64,000 bases of DNA, from NCBI GenBank assembly GCA_029255685.2, contig CM055314.2, forward strand, positions 10,186,399 through 10,250,398, in the 5' to 3' direction. Positions 34,752 to 45,748 of the stretch are shown piece after piece. Under the pieces are notes generated by a model that saw only the letters and a list, made by a program, of their open reading frames with translations, ran no database searches and had not been told where the DNA came from. Numbering within the stretch: the first letter of the stretch is position 1; the number at the start of each line of letters is the position of its first letter. Source of the stretch: Silene conica (taxonomy: Eukaryota > Streptophyta > Magnoliopsida > Caryophyllales > Caryophyllaceae). A program made the position numbers and the translations under genes.

Positions 34752-36835
34752 CTACTTATCAGAAGTAGGTTCAACAGCAGCAGTATCATCACAGGTGAGG
34801 CCAAAGGTCACCTCCTCTTCGGCATCTCGGGAACCCACCACTTCTTCTTCATCATTATTTAAAATAAGGTCCATGTTCAGACCCTCCGGGAAATCTGCAG
34901 CAAAGGCTTCCTCCAGAGCAGCTAAGTTCCTGGACACATGAGTACCTTCCTGGAACTCCTTGACACACTTAATTCTGGTCTCAGCGGCAGTATAAGCAAC
35001 AACATCAATTAGAGCCCCTGCAGGCGAGCCTTCTTCTGCTCCAGCGCCTCCACCTTCAGCACCAGCTCAGCCTCTGAGGCTAAGGCCCGCTCCAGCTTGG
35101 AATGTGCCGTAGTCAGCTGGTTCTAGAAGGCCTCCTCCTGTGCCTTTAGCATCTCCTGGCCCAAAGCCACGTCCCGACGAGAGCGCTCACAAGCCTGCCG
35201 CAGATTCTCCCTCAAAGCTTCCTTCAGCTCCTGCTTTGCCACCATCTCCTGCTCCCTCTTTGCCAGGACTGCCTGCATCCTCTCCACCTCCTACATCCTC
35301 CCCAGAGCCTCCGCATGAGCCGTCTGTATACGCTGAAGCTCTTCCAGCAGAGCCTCGCTCTGCCGTTTAGCACATAGTGACAGTTCCAAAGCCTGAAAAT
35401 ACAGATCAATGAGATTCAAAAAAAAAAAGAGAGAGGAAATGAAAAGGAGAAGTTACCTCAAAAGTAACCTCCACGAAATGCCTAACCAGGTCTTGAAAAG
35501 GACTTGGCTTCAGGATGGAAGTAGAAGCAGGGAACAGCAGTGAATCCAGCGCAGGCCAGAGAGAGGTTTTGGATCCACCAAAACCTACTGGAAATTCTAA
35601 GCGCAGGGCAGCAGAAGAGGTCCCTCCAGAAGGTGTCCGAGGCAGGTGCTCGGGCAGAGTTTTAAAACCAGGGGTAGGGATCTCAACAGGAATTTCAAGA
35701 GGGCATGGGTCTACATAACCAGAAGTCGCAGGCACAGGTACCTGGACCGACTCAATAGCATCTACCTCGATAGGAGCAGCCTTGGACCCAGCTCCAGCAA
35801 AAGGCTCATCAACAACGTCCATTTTCTTCTTCTTTGAGGACCCGGCGTCCCCAGGGGCAAACCTCTTCCTTCTTAGCTGCATGACCCTGTCCACATTAAC
35901 TTTGGGCTTGCTTGAAAGCGGCACCAAAAGGTTAGACCAACACAAACATACCCAAAAACAACCAGATAACCCAAAAACCATACCTTCCTTCTTCACCACC
36001 AGAAAAGCTAAATCCTTGACCAGCTTGGAGAATGTTCTCTCCGGAGCAGGCAGGTCAAGAAGCTTGGCCTCAGAAACGGGAGGATCCTCGGACTCAGGAA
36101 ACTTGGTCAGGCTCGTCCCTGAAAAACAAACCAATCATTAGCAAAATATCAACAGAAAAACCCAAACCAGAAAATAAAGCCAGAGCAGAGATTGTACCTT
36201 CCACGGACTGCCACTTGGAGAAAATGTAATCAGGGGAGTATGGCAAGGTATCATTCTTGACGAAGATGAAGCGAGTAAACCACTTGTTATCATCCGGAGT
36301 AGTAGAGAAAACAATTGCAGAAGGCATGGCATCGTGCCCACGAATGGTGCACTGGTTTTGGCCCAGGGAACGAGGGGAGAACCACTGCCCCAAATCGGCC
36401 AGCCCGATGTTCAGCCCTCGCTCGCGGTTCAGGGCACAGATGCTGAGTAAAATCCACCATGCATGCGGAGCAACTTGGCACATAGCCAACTTGGTTAACT
36501 TCAAAAAATCAATGATCAATTCAGGAAATGGGAACCTCAGACCCAGACGGAAGGGGTACTCGTAAAAGCAAGTCCAGCCTTCCCTCTCAAAGTCGGCCTT
36601 CTCGCCTGAGAGGGGAAAGTGATAGCCGACCCCATCCGGGAAGCCAAACCTCACCTTAATAAGGGAAGCGTGGGATTCGTTGAAGGCAGAGTCATATAGG
36701 TGCCTAGGCGCACGAACTCCCTGCGAAGGGAAGGGACCAGAGTAGTCCCCTGACGCAGGTGAGGAACCAGACGAACCTGCAGTATGTAGTAGGTGCAACA
36801 AATGGAGTAGCAGAGGAAGAACCAGGAGCAGACAT
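34752..36835 (-). pseudogene. Spliced antisense gene of the Tat Gypsy element (Transposase_28-like)
   Basis: Minus-strand gene from the ATG at 36835 (MSAPGSSSATP) to the stop at 34752. Three short canonical introns can be placed: 36197-36119, 35983-35911 and 35456-35393. The first exon encodes a domain resembling Pfam Transposase_28 (putative gypsy-type transposon), with YEYPFRLGLRFPFPELIIDFL and MCQVAPHAWWIL. Next comes a basic, Lys-rich segment (QLRRKRFAPG), a Pro-rich region, a likely coiled coil near 35040-35390 and an acidic C-terminus ending AAVEPTSDK. A frameshift near 36785 and in-frame stops in the coiled-coil exon show decay. Antisense genes in this position are known in Tat elements such as Grande; their role is unknown. 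Confidence 0.75.
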
Positions 36836-37215
36836 GATAAATTTCGAAGAAGCGGTGAAAATTTTTGAAGTCGTGAAAAAGAAAGCAAAGAAAACAAGAA
36901 AGCAGTAAAAGAGAAAGGAAATTTGAAGAAAGATGAAGGTAAAAGTGAAAAATGAACGGTTAAAGGGTATAAATAGAAGAAATAGGCGGTTGAAATTGAA
37001 GGGTAAATTTTGAATTTGAAAGTCAAAAGTAAATACTAGTGGGAAGTTGAAATGGCTGAGGGGACATATCATTAATGGGTAGTTGAGAAGGTGGCATAGT
37101 GGGTCATCCACGTGCACGGCCAAAGGAAGTCTCCAAGCCACACATCAGAAGTCCCAGAGGCAGAAGAAATTCCAGCCCAATTGAAAGCCAAGTCAGGCTG
37201 AAATTTGGGGGAAGT

Positions 37216-37729
37216 TGTTTAGCCCAAAAATTATCATCACTATTGGGCCCAAAGACGAGCCAGAAAGTAACAGCCCAACAAGAAGCCAATTCACACGCGG
37301 AAGAGAGTCGTTGGAGGGGATATGAAAAGGTCAAAACTCTAGAAGCATATTCTCCTCAACTCACTCCTATATTCCCGGACCTGACCAGACCAGGACCAGG
37401 ACCAGCTGACCAGGAGTCCTTGTTTATAAAAGCAAAAATTAGGTTATTCAGAATTGATTCATACTTACGTTGAAAACTTTACTTACGCACATCAACATCT
37501 GTACTTCGCAAAAACAGTGATCATCCTCGAAAATAGTGAAAACTTGGTGGAATTCCGTTCCCCCCGCGGTTGTTTCCCTCATTGGGTTTTTCCGCGTCAC
37601 CAAAACCTCGCGTGTTCATTCTTTTTACTCTTTCGTTCTTAGCATTCGTTTTTTACGTACATTCATTTATTGGTTGGTACTTTGACCCACATCACGATAA
37701 CTTGACCCGGTAGAAATTTTACCAAAACA
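37216..37729 (+). repeat. 3' LTR of the Tat-type Gypsy element
   Basis: 514 bp, preceded by the polypurine stretch TTTGGGGGAAGT and followed by the ATTAT duplication. About 97% identical to 25461-25972. Confidence 0.95.
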
Positions 37730-37734
37730 ATTAT

Positions 37735-38400
37735 TATTGCCTCTTGTAGGAAAACTCTTCGCATAAAGAGTCGTTGAATCAGCATGGAAATGAACTGTTG
37801 TATGAATCTCTTTTTGACCTTCTTCTTGAAGTAGATTATTATATATCAATGATAGTATTGGTAAAGGGTTCTGCATTTGAATAGTACCTCTGACTACAGA
37901 AAAAGAATCATTAAGACCCATTAAGAACTGTACAGTTCTTTGATCTTCTTGAAATTTTTGTTGCTTAAGTTTGGCACCACAAGTACATCCACAAATGCAA
38001 TCAGGATTCATGCCCATTCCATCAATTTCATCCATACAGATTTAATCTTGGTATAATAAGTGGAAATGGTGTCATTAACTTATTACCCTGAGCAAAGTCA
38101 GTTAATTTCTTTTGGATTTCATATTATTGAGCACCATTTGATTGACCAAATCTTTCTTCAAGTTCTGTCCACGCACACGAGTAGTAGCAGACTAGAGAAT
38201 AGACTTTGCAATTTCTGGAGTTACAAAATTGAGAATCCAAGAAAATACGATGTCATTGCATCGTTGCCAGAACTTTGCTGTGAGAGAAGAAGAAGATGGC
38301 TTTGGGATGTTGCCATCAATAAAACTCAGCTTGTTCTTGGCAGATAATGCTATTAACATAGCTCTTTTCCAACCACCGAAAGAAGTACCATCAAATGGAG
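37735..38400 (-). pseudogene. Minus-strand Copia gag, central part
   Basis: Between the Gypsy element and the solo LTR. It reads FDGTSFGGWKRAMLIALS with KNKLSFIDGNIPKP (Retrotran_gag_3-like), then after frame breaks a UBN2-like block (KLKQQKFQEDQRTVQFLMGL, SLIYNNLLQEEGQKE). Stops and shifts lie near 38060-38120. Confidence 0.85.
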
Positions 38401-38443
38401 TGATGATTCGCATTTTGGTGAAGATTTGGCCCCAAGCCCTCTC

Positions 38444-38790
38444 AGCCGGTCCCAGACCGACAACCGGTGGGCCGACTGGGAGGCTTGACCATGACTTTTG
38501 AAGAAAACAAGCAAAAATGTTCAGACCCTTTCCTCAGGCTCCTTAGTCGGTTGCCAACCGGCGGCCGGTGGGCCGGCTGGGGGGCAATCCACACTTAGCC
38601 AAATTTTCGAGAAATTAAGAATGCAAGTTTTGGGCAGATTATGAAGAAATGACTATGAGCCGGTCCCCTACCGGCGGCCGGCCTGCCGGCTAAGGGGACC
38701 TGTACAAGAGAAAAAAAAGAGGAAAAAATCAGAAGTTTGCATTTTGACTCTTAGCCGGTCCTAGACCGGCAGCCGGTTGATCGGCTGAGA
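38444..38790. repeat. Four CCGG-rich palindromic blocks upstream of the LTR TATA box
   Basis: Blocks of about 36-40 bp starting at 38444, 38545, 38658 and 38753. Each has the form AGCCGGTCCNNNACCGGCNGCCGGNNGGCCGGCT with variations, spaced 95-113 bp apart. They are the only strongly GC-rich segments in this LTR. Confidence 0.85.
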
Positions 38791-38814
38791 GTCATTTCTC
38801 AGAAACCCGCTCAC

Positions 38815-38822
38815 TATATAAA
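38815..38822 (+). promoter_or_regulatory. TATA box of the solo LTR
   Basis: TATATAAA about 25 bp downstream of the last CCGG block, the likely U3/R promoter of the former retroelement. Confidence 0.6.
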
Positions 38823-39844
38823 CCCACACTTAGTCTATTTTTTTTTACGCTCATTTTAGAGAATTTTCACGCATCCCTAGGGTTTTCTCCTTTTTGATAG
38901 TTCTTCCTTTTTTACTCAAAAACACACATTAAAATCATAATCTTTCTTTAGTTTACATAATCTTTTAGTTTATCTCATAGTTTATCATCCTTAGCTTGTT
39001 CTTATCTCTTTCATTAGTTTACTTAGAGTATTTTGGTTGTAATTTGGAGGGTTTGAGAAGATCTTTCATTTGTAATCAAAGTTCCCTACTTTACTCAAGT
39101 TAATGGTATAATCTTCCTTTCCTTTACTTAGTAATTTCATTTGTTTACATTTGCTTCAAGTTTTATTCATCCAATTGTTTAACTTTACTTCTTTCATTAT
39201 GTTTAGCACTTGTTCATCTATTATTCACATGTCTCTCTTAGCCATGAGTGAGTAGTTTATTTCTAGGGTTAGGGGTGTGCTTGGGTAGTTGGTAACTATG
39301 ATGCTTGTTTAGGGTTAGTCTTGTGTTCTCTCTTTGGTTGGGTTTCCACTTTATGCATGTTATGTGTTCGATGAATTGCCTCAACGATGGTTGGGCATAA
39401 GTCTTTTCTTTGTTTGTCTTTGACGATAGTTTAGGACTTTCATGAGCATGTTTATGTGTTAGGTTGACCTTGTTTGTAGCGAAAGCTAGAATAGGACTCG
39501 GCCTTAGGTTAGTCAAATCGAAAGAGGAGACGACCCTAGACCTACCATAGAAGCGACCCTAGACCGCTCTCACATGTTTAGTTACCGACTTACCTAGGTA
39601 GCCCCGACACCCTAGTTCCTTTTACCTATCGACCTAGTATTTGCATCTTGTTTTACTTCTTACTTAGTTATTAGTCACTTCACAAAAACCCTATTACCCC
39701 TACTTTGACTTAAACTAGAACGTAGCTAAACGATTATCCCCGCCATCTCCGTGTTCGACCCCGACTTGAGTACTACTTCTGTTGGGTTTTAATAATTCTT
39801 GTTTGATCGAGGGTAGTGACGGCAAAAACCCTCGCATCATGGAG

Positions 39845-39944
39845 TAATAACTAGCTTTAGTCCTGGAATATCAGAATGATGAATATAATGAGGATCATTC
39901 TCATCAATAGTCACTGTGTTAGGATTATTATCTGTCTCACCCAT
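39845..39944 (-). pseudogene. Minus-strand Copia gag, N-terminus
   Basis: Starts at the ATG at 39944 (MGETDNNPNTVTIDENDPHY) and ends in KLVIT at the solo LTR. The frame matches the fragment beginning at 38400. Confidence 0.8.
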
Positions 39945-40054
39945 GATCTTTGAATCTTTTGTTTGAACGAGATGATGATGTAAAGAAGATAAGTAACTTT
40001 ATTAAGATGCGGAAGCAAAAGAAACATAGCAAACAGAAACAAGATCATGAAGAT

Positions 40055-40069
40055 CCTGTTCTGATACCA
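40055..40069 (-). other. Primer-binding site of the minus-strand Copia element
   Basis: On the element strand TGGTATCAGAACAGG directly follows the 5' LTR, the usual initiator-Met tRNA site of copia. Confidence 0.85.
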
Positions 40070-40351
40070 TGTTGGTTGATGATCAGAAACATGATGATAA
40101 TATAGCTGATAAGATGTGTTATGATTGATAGAAAGAAACAGAGAGAAAGACAGAGAAATAGGAAATTGTATAAGTGTTTGTATTGATTGTATTGTGAATT
40201 AGAAAGCCTAACTAACTTGTACAAAGATGATGACTTATATAGTTGAATATAATCTAACTATGGTTAACTAACTTCTAACCATAAGATAACTTGCAGTTAG
40301 TTGTAACTAATTGCTTAACAACCTTAACCAAATGTTGTATATACTCCAATA
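40070..40351 (-). repeat. 5' LTR of the minus-strand Copia element
   Basis: 282 bp, about 95% identical to 21399-21683. On the element strand it starts TATTGGAG and ends CCAACA. Confidence 0.9.
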
Positions 40352-40694
40352 AGAGTTGCATGATTTTTCAATTACCTATTTGGCTATTTAGTTAATGATT
40401 TTTCGTGCGTACGAGCGTCGTAGAGTAGAATTTGGGTAAGATAATAACTAATATAATTGTATCGAATTTGCAAAGTAAAATTTGTGTATTAAAACGGCAT
40501 ATTCGATTGATCCGCTAGTGGACTTCAGTTCTCCACTCATATTTGCATATTCGATTGTATAAATGTACCTACACTGCTATACTTTGATAGTAAGGCAGCT
40601 ATGCCGATAACAGCACCACAGACAAATTCATTAAACAAAGTTCAGAGTGATAGAGAAACAGCAAAAGAATGAGAATTAAAATAGCAGCAAGTTT

Positions 40695-41055
40695 CAGTGG
40701 CGTTTTGGCGTGGGTGCAGGGTTCACCTTTACCCCTTGTTCTGAATTATTTATAAATAGTTTCAATAAAAAAGATAAATATTTAGTGGTGTAGTGGTTAG
40801 ATACTTAGTTTCTATTCGTGAGGTCATGTGTTCAACACCCATAGCTTGCAAAAAATTTCGTGACTTTCAATTATCCTCTTATTTAACTACAATTATTTGA
40901 GTGTAAACATATGAACGGGAGTATATACTTACAAATTTATACAAAATATTTTACTATTGCCTCACGATTTTCTTGTTTGTAAATTTTAATTCTCATTCCC
41001 GAAATCATTGTTAAGTTTTTGCACCCCCTATAAACTAGTTCTAGATTCGCCCCTA
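40695..41055. mobile_element. hAT-like MITE in the B3 duplicate
   Basis: 361 bp. Ends CAGTGGCG and CGCCCCTA, flanked by 8-bp duplications GCAAGTTT (40687-40694) and GCGAGTTT (41056-41063). The paralogous site at about 16550 reads straight through (AGCGAGTTTGAAG). It carries a tRNA-box-like stretch near 40785-40840. Confidence 0.85.
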
Positions 41056-41373
41056 GCGAGTTTGAAGATCGATAATGTTGTTGAGTACGCTAAAATATAA
41101 CAACGTTTCGTGTTGAACACCAATAACACGGTAATTCACAGATAGATACAGAAGAGAGTCAAAGAGCCATCAACGTTAGCAATCGGCATTCTTGTCCAAC
41201 TATATACAGCACAAAACATCAAAGAGCTTAGATTTCTCCAAACCGTCTAAGGATAAGCCTTACACTCAGAGGACTTCCATATAAGAGCGGAATTATAGCC
41301 CTTAAGAATGGAAACACAATTTATCTAGCAAGGACTTATTGTGGTGCTCTAGAGTCGTTCAATGATACGAACT

Positions 41374-42050
41374 CAGGCCCGTCTAACCTATGGTGCACTA
41401 TGTGCACTTGTACTGAGCCTCAAAATTTTGGGGCTCAAGTCTTAACATTACCCATACGATAATTAAGAATAAAAAAAAGTCAAAATAAGAAAGTTAGAGG
41501 CATAAACGACGCTACATAGATGCAATTCCAACAATTTTCTTTCCCCAAATAATTAATTTCCTTCGCCCAATTAAATTTGTTCTTTAATCTTCCCAAAACT
41601 TACCTAACCTTTCTTTTTTAATCTTTTAAATACGATTATCTCAAATCAATTTCCTCAAAAATCATTCCAATTTTATGAGTTTAGAGTCAAAACTAAATTT
41701 CATCAGTTTCAATTATCTCCAAAATCTCATATTTACGAGTTTAAAGATATCAAAATAGCTAATATTTCGATTATGAATATCGATTATGAAAGTTTGATAG
41801 AGAAATCCGCTTCAAGAGAGTCTTAGTGGATTAACAATAATGCCATAAAAGACGATTTGTTGAGAAAGTCGATTATGAAAGTTTGAGGGAGGAATTCGGT
41901 TCAAGAAATACTACTCGAAAAAATCGTTTTTCAAACAATTTGTAATTTTCATTATTATTTTATATTTTAATTAAATTTTTTTTGAATTTCTAATTTTAAG
42001 GCTTTATATTTATTTTGCATCGGGCCTTCACTTTTGTTGAGACGACACTG
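41374..42050. mobile_element. hAT-like element in the B3 duplicate, degraded
   Basis: 677 bp. Ends CAGGCCCGTCT and AGACGACACTG, with imperfect 8-bp flanks TACGAACT and CACGAGCT. The matching site at about 16975 is uninterrupted. No coding capacity. Confidence 0.7.
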
Positions 42051-42250
42051 CACGAGCTCCAGTCAATTGATCTTAAGCCACCTACGCCTCTCAAACAACT
42101 AGGCCCGATCAGTCAGTTGGAGGCCACGGAGCAACACGCCTATTCAAACTTAATGATCAGAATAATCACTCTCGGATTAGTACACAAATTAATGAAACAT
42201 TCAAACTCAAAAGCAAGGTTACCGGATTCACCCCTCTCCCTAGAAAATTG

Positions 42251-42736
42251 AATTCGGTTCAAGCGTTTTCTACCACGACTCTTTCGTAAAAAAACTTATA
42301 CCCCATAATCCCATATGAGATAGTCTATATAAAGAGTATTGTTGATGGATGTTTCACATTCATAGCGAACCAGAACCTTGCTGAAGGGTACAGTTGTTAA
42401 TTCAAGTCCCCGCAAATAAATTTCAGTTCTCAACGCAATTTTCATCTTAAATTATTCGGAAACATACATTTAACTCCCTTACCTCGCAATTTGCGAAAAT
42501 CCATTATCTACTAGATTACATAAGATCAGAACACAAGGATTACTAGTATAGCAGGCACATGCATTCATCCTCTTTGTGATCAATGATCATTTTGTCAAAT
42601 TTAGATAATTTCTTCATTAATTACCTCAATCAACATCGTCACATAACTTTCAATCAAAAGGGAGAATAATCTAGATCATAATTAATTAATTACTGACAAA
42701 TGTACACAACCCAATCAAATATTACAGAAATTTATA
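42251..42736. other. Intergenic DNA including the tail of the B3 duplicate
   Basis: 42560-42680 matches 17345-17470. Otherwise AT-rich with nothing supported. Confidence 0.55.
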
Positions 42737-42931
42737 CTACCTCCGATTTCCTATGATTTTCCCTCTTTCCGTTTGGTCTAATTACATGATGTTCCCTCTT
42801 TCCTCTTTTGGACAACTTTGTGTGGTCTAAAATAAATTTCATGTGGGGTCATGTGTATTGTGTGGTCCAAATTAATTTCCTTATTTCTTGTGTTAAAATC
42901 AAAAGGGAACAATATAAGAAATCAGAGGGAG
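42737..42931. mobile_element. Stowaway-type MITE, copy 1
   Basis: 195 bp. Ends CTACCTCCGATTT and AAATCAGAGGGAG with TA duplications (42735-42736, 42932-42933). The CTCCCTCYG terminus plus TA target is the Stowaway (Tc1/mariner) signature. A related copy lies at 53321-53513. Confidence 0.9.
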
Positions 42932-42933
42932 TA

Positions 42934-43711
42934 TCAATATTGACACTTTCCAACCCTTGAAAATGAAACTACATACTGCACCAATAATTCAAACAACCAC
43001 ATGCAGAGTTATTGTCCATCAGGTGTATACCCCGATCAATAGTAAAATTGGAACTAACAACTGTAATCATAAATAACTTAGAATAATCTAAATGAACCGT
43101 CTCATTACGTAAAACTGTTGAGAATGAGCTCCAACCAGGTCATATGAGTTCTATAAGGATCCCACATTGCCGAATTAGAGAAAAACATTCCAAGGTAAGA
43201 GCTACTCCCTCTATTACCGATGGGTTATAGAGTGGCAACCCTCCTAGACTTATATAGTTATATTATGGATTATTTTTCCATTGTTTGGGTGTGATCCAGA
43301 CCCGTTGAATTTAATAAAAAACGTCTTATTATATAATTTGTATTACAAACATCAAATATAGCTTATAGACGTGTTGCATACTTGCATGGGCGGATTTGGG
43401 GAGGAATCACGACCCAAAAACTTCAGTGATATGTATATAAGTTAGTACGAAGTAACATTTTTTACAATGTAACGATATTGGTCTAGTGATAAGTGCAGAG
43501 GACCGATGGCCAATAGACTCGAGTTCATGTACTATATTTTAGAATAAACACAAAGTAATAATATCGGAAACTTGGTTAAAAAGTACTTGCATGTAAAAAG
43601 TCGAGAGAAGTTAAGAGGGTACTTGAATGTTGAGAAGCAAATTTGGGTTTTGACAAATATGGAGCAAAATTGGTGTTAATTTTGATCGTGTCAATTAAAG
43701 CATTAGTTAAT
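42934..43711. other. Intergenic DNA
   Basis: No gene. It contains a hAT-like start (GGGCGGATTTGGGG near 43388) without an identifiable partner end, and a CCCACATTG word near 43163. Confidence 0.55.
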
Positions 43712-44245
43712 GGGTTTTCTGTGAGAAATTATCTAATATTTATGTCCATTTGTGAATAACTACCTTATTTTTTATTTTTTTGTTAAAAACTACCTTATAT
43801 ATTACTTTTTTTGTTAAAACCTACCAAAAATATGCTCGGGCCAAGTTCTGACGATAATTGTGGTTGGATTGACCACAACAACAAGCGTATTTCCCTCTAT
43901 TTGGCAGAGAGGTACATATATAGCTAATTTGAGGCTTCAACTTGAGACAAAGGTAAACAGATTTTAGAAGAATTTGTTAAAAGAGTTGGGATTGATGTGA
44001 GTTATTACAAGGCATATATTATACTAAGAAAAAGACTTTAAAAATGATTTATGGGAAAGCAGTTGAACAATATAAAATGTTTTAACAAAAATAATCCAAG
44101 TTATCGTCGAAAATCGGACCGAGTCATATTTTTGGTAGTTTTTAACAAAAAAGTAAAATGTAAGGTAGTTTTTAACAAAAAATAAAAAGTAAGATAATTG
44201 TTCACAAATAGACATAAATATAAGGTACTTTCTCAGAAAAAAACC
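43712..44245. mobile_element. Mutator-like long-TIR MITE
   Basis: 534 bp flanked by the perfect 9-bp duplication TTAGTTAAT (43703-43711 and 44246-44254). The inverted arms of about 125 bp begin GGGTTTTCTGTGAGAAA and GGTTTTTTTCTGAGAAA and contain repeated GTAGTTTTTAACAAAA words. No coding capacity. Confidence 0.9.
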
Positions 44246-44254
44246 TTAGTTAAT

Positions 44255-45273
44255 ACTTAATACGGTGTTATATAAAAGAATAACCTATTTAGCAATAAAT
44301 GAACATCAACAAGTTTTATTTTAGACGGTCTAATATAAGACAGACAAAATGTTATCATTTTTTTAATAGACTATAATCATTTGATGACCAAATGTTATAA
44401 CTTAATGTTGTCACTTTTTATTGAAAATAATGATAATATTTTATCACAAAATAAATAATAACATTTTACAATATGAAATAAGAATTTGCGAATGAAATAA
44501 TAGAGTGTAATAATTCAGTAAGTCTTCTAAGAGACTATCTTTCGCTAGATTAGTGAGAGTAAAAAGAAAAGGAAAATAGAATATTATCTTCAACACGTGA
44601 GATATCTCTCGTTAACATTATCGAGAGAATGTCTCTCTAAAGTTTTTGTGGTAATCATTTGATGACAAAATGTTACAATTACATTTGATTTGACTTATTT
44701 TAGGCGGAAAATAACTCGTCTGAAATAAGAATTTGCGAATAAACTCTTTTACAAAAGTAGACCATCTTACAATATAATACGGAGTACGGAGTATGTGTTA
44801 TAAAAGAACACAAATTTTCAATTGTGACAGGTATATCCGTTGCAAATTTACGACGGGTTAAATATTATTCATATGATATGAGGTAGATAAGACAAAGTAT
44901 ACTACATTGAAAATGACGAACTACATTATCTTATCTATCTTAGTATTTGACCCGTCGTAAACTTGTGACAGATAACATGTATACTTGCTATAAAAGAACT
45001 AGTTTAACAAAAGAAATAATGTGGATCCTCTTTCATCTCGTAATGATCTAACAACTCGTGTTTTATTGTGAAAATATATAAGGCAAAAGAAAATGGAATA
45101 AATAATGACAATATAACTTGTATTTTAGTACTTCCTTTTTAGACGGATATTTCTATAACAATAATTCTTTCTTAGGACGGCTATAACCGTTTTAAAACTA
45201 AAACATTTCAAATATACCCCATTTGTTTAGATAAGACAAATTTTTTGCTAATATCTAGACATTTTGTTTTTGT

Positions 45274-45275
<2 letters not shown>
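44255..45275. other. Intergenic AT-rich DNA with one MITE-like repeat
   Basis: No gene. It contains the inverted repeat at 44806-45000, listed separately. Confidence 0.55.
44806..45000. repeat. MITE-like inverted repeat of the GACGGGTYAA family
   Basis: Partly inverted arms share ACGACGGGTYAAATA and TTGTGACAG. Related sequences lie at 46085-46200 and 56573-56765. Confidence 0.55.

Positions 45276-45361
<86 letters not shown>
45276..45361. repeat. (TA)n microsatellite, left of the foldback element
   Basis: About 42 TA units. It translates to spurious Tyr-Ile repeats on both strands. Confidence 0.95.
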
Positions 45362-45365
<4 letters not shown>

Positions 45366-45745
45366 TGGGATCCGGTGAGAACCACCTTACAATGAAAACC
45401 GGTGAGAACTCTTCCTTACGGAGTTTTTTTAAAAAAATTAATGACATAATTGGATTCGGCATGGAATTTTATGGCCAGATAACATATTTCTTGGTCTAGA
45501 AAATAAATACTAGTGGCGGAAAAATGATAGATACGAAAAAATAGATAGTAAGTGCATGCAAATAAATAAAACGTATCTCACCTTGATTTCCGTCACTAGT
45601 ATTTATTTTCTAGACCAAAAAATATGTTCTCTAGCTATAAAATGCCATGCCGAATCCAATTATGTTATTAATTTTTTTTAAGAAGGTCTGTAAGGTAGAG
45701 TTCTCACAAGGTTCCCATTGTAAGGTGGTTCTCACCGGATCCCAA

Positions 45746-45748
<3 letters not shown>
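45362..45748. mobile_element. Foldback element between two (TA)n tracts
   Basis: 387 bp with inverted arms of about 150 bp (GGGTTGGGATCCGGTGAGAA and its complement at the right end), inserted between two long TA arrays. Elements with this terminus are common in plant genomes; the superfamily is not settled by this sequence. A TA target would suit a mariner/Stowaway-type mechanism. Confidence 0.8.

Larger units (their letters stand above)
25461..37729 (+). mobile_element. Ty3/gypsy element of the Tat lineage, nested in the minus-strand Copia
   Basis: 12.3 kb, with a 512-bp 5' LTR and a 514-bp 3' LTR about 97% identical, TG...CA ends, and the 5-bp duplication ATTAT (25456-25460 and 37730-37734). 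The primer site TTGGCGCCCACCGTGGGG follows the 5' LTR. Gag, protease, RT, RNase H and integrase occur in gypsy order. There is no chromodomain after integrase, the RT box is YIDDMVVKS, and an antisense gene with a Transposase_28-like domain lies between pol and the 3' LTR. These traits fit Tat (family knowledge). It is inactive: there are at least seven in-frame stops, and a CACTA element lies in gag. Confidence 0.93.
38401..39839 (+). mobile_element. Ty3/gypsy solo LTR (Athila-like) in the Copia gag
   Basis: 1,439 bp with ends TGATG...CATCA and the 5-bp duplication TGGAG (38396-38400 and 39840-39844). Its removal rejoins the Copia gag frame exactly at the duplicated site. It contains a TATA box and four CCGG-rich palindromic blocks. 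The 3' end (GCCGTCACTACCC on the complement, AAAACCCTCGCATCA) resembles LTR ends that precede a TTTGGCGCC primer site in Athila-type elements; that lineage call is inference. Confidence 0.85.
21399..40351 (-). mobile_element. Minus-strand Ty1/copia element carrying nested insertions
   Basis: The LTRs at 21399-21683 (3') and 40070-40351 (5') are about 95% identical. They have flanks TGAGT and AGAGT (4 of 5 match). Between them lie degenerate gag, zinc knuckle, protease (LDTGASDH), integrase, reverse transcriptase and RNase H, all on the minus strand. Two later insertions interrupt gag: a Gypsy element at 25461-37729 and a solo LTR at 38401-39839. With those removed, the original element would be about 5.2 kb. 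It carries several stops and frameshifts. Confidence 0.92.
40505..42680 (-). pseudogene. Truncated duplicate of the B3 gene 5' region
   Basis: Blocks at 40505-40690, 41056-41370, 42051-42235 and 42560-42680 align in order and orientation with 16380-17480. Only the first codons of the B3 exon remain (minus strand ATGAGTGGAGAACTGAAG near 40535). The B3 domain itself is gone, with the break at about 40500. Two hAT-like elements (40695-41055 and 41374-42050) occur here and not at the 16-kb locus, so that locus provides their empty sites. Confidence 0.75.

Noticed and set aside
35140-36565. Plus-strand open frames between the Gypsy pol and 3' LTR
   Set aside because: They lie opposite the spliced antisense gene and are shadows of its codon use.
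38444-38790. CRISPR-like array
   Set aside because: Four repeats with regular spacing, but in a plant LTR, strongly divergent and palindromic; no cas genes. They are LTR promoter repeats.
43150-43260. CCCACATTG word and downstream TATATAG, resembling a plant snRNA promoter
   Set aside because: The match to the upstream element is imperfect, the spacing to the TATA box is far too long, and no snRNA sequence follows.
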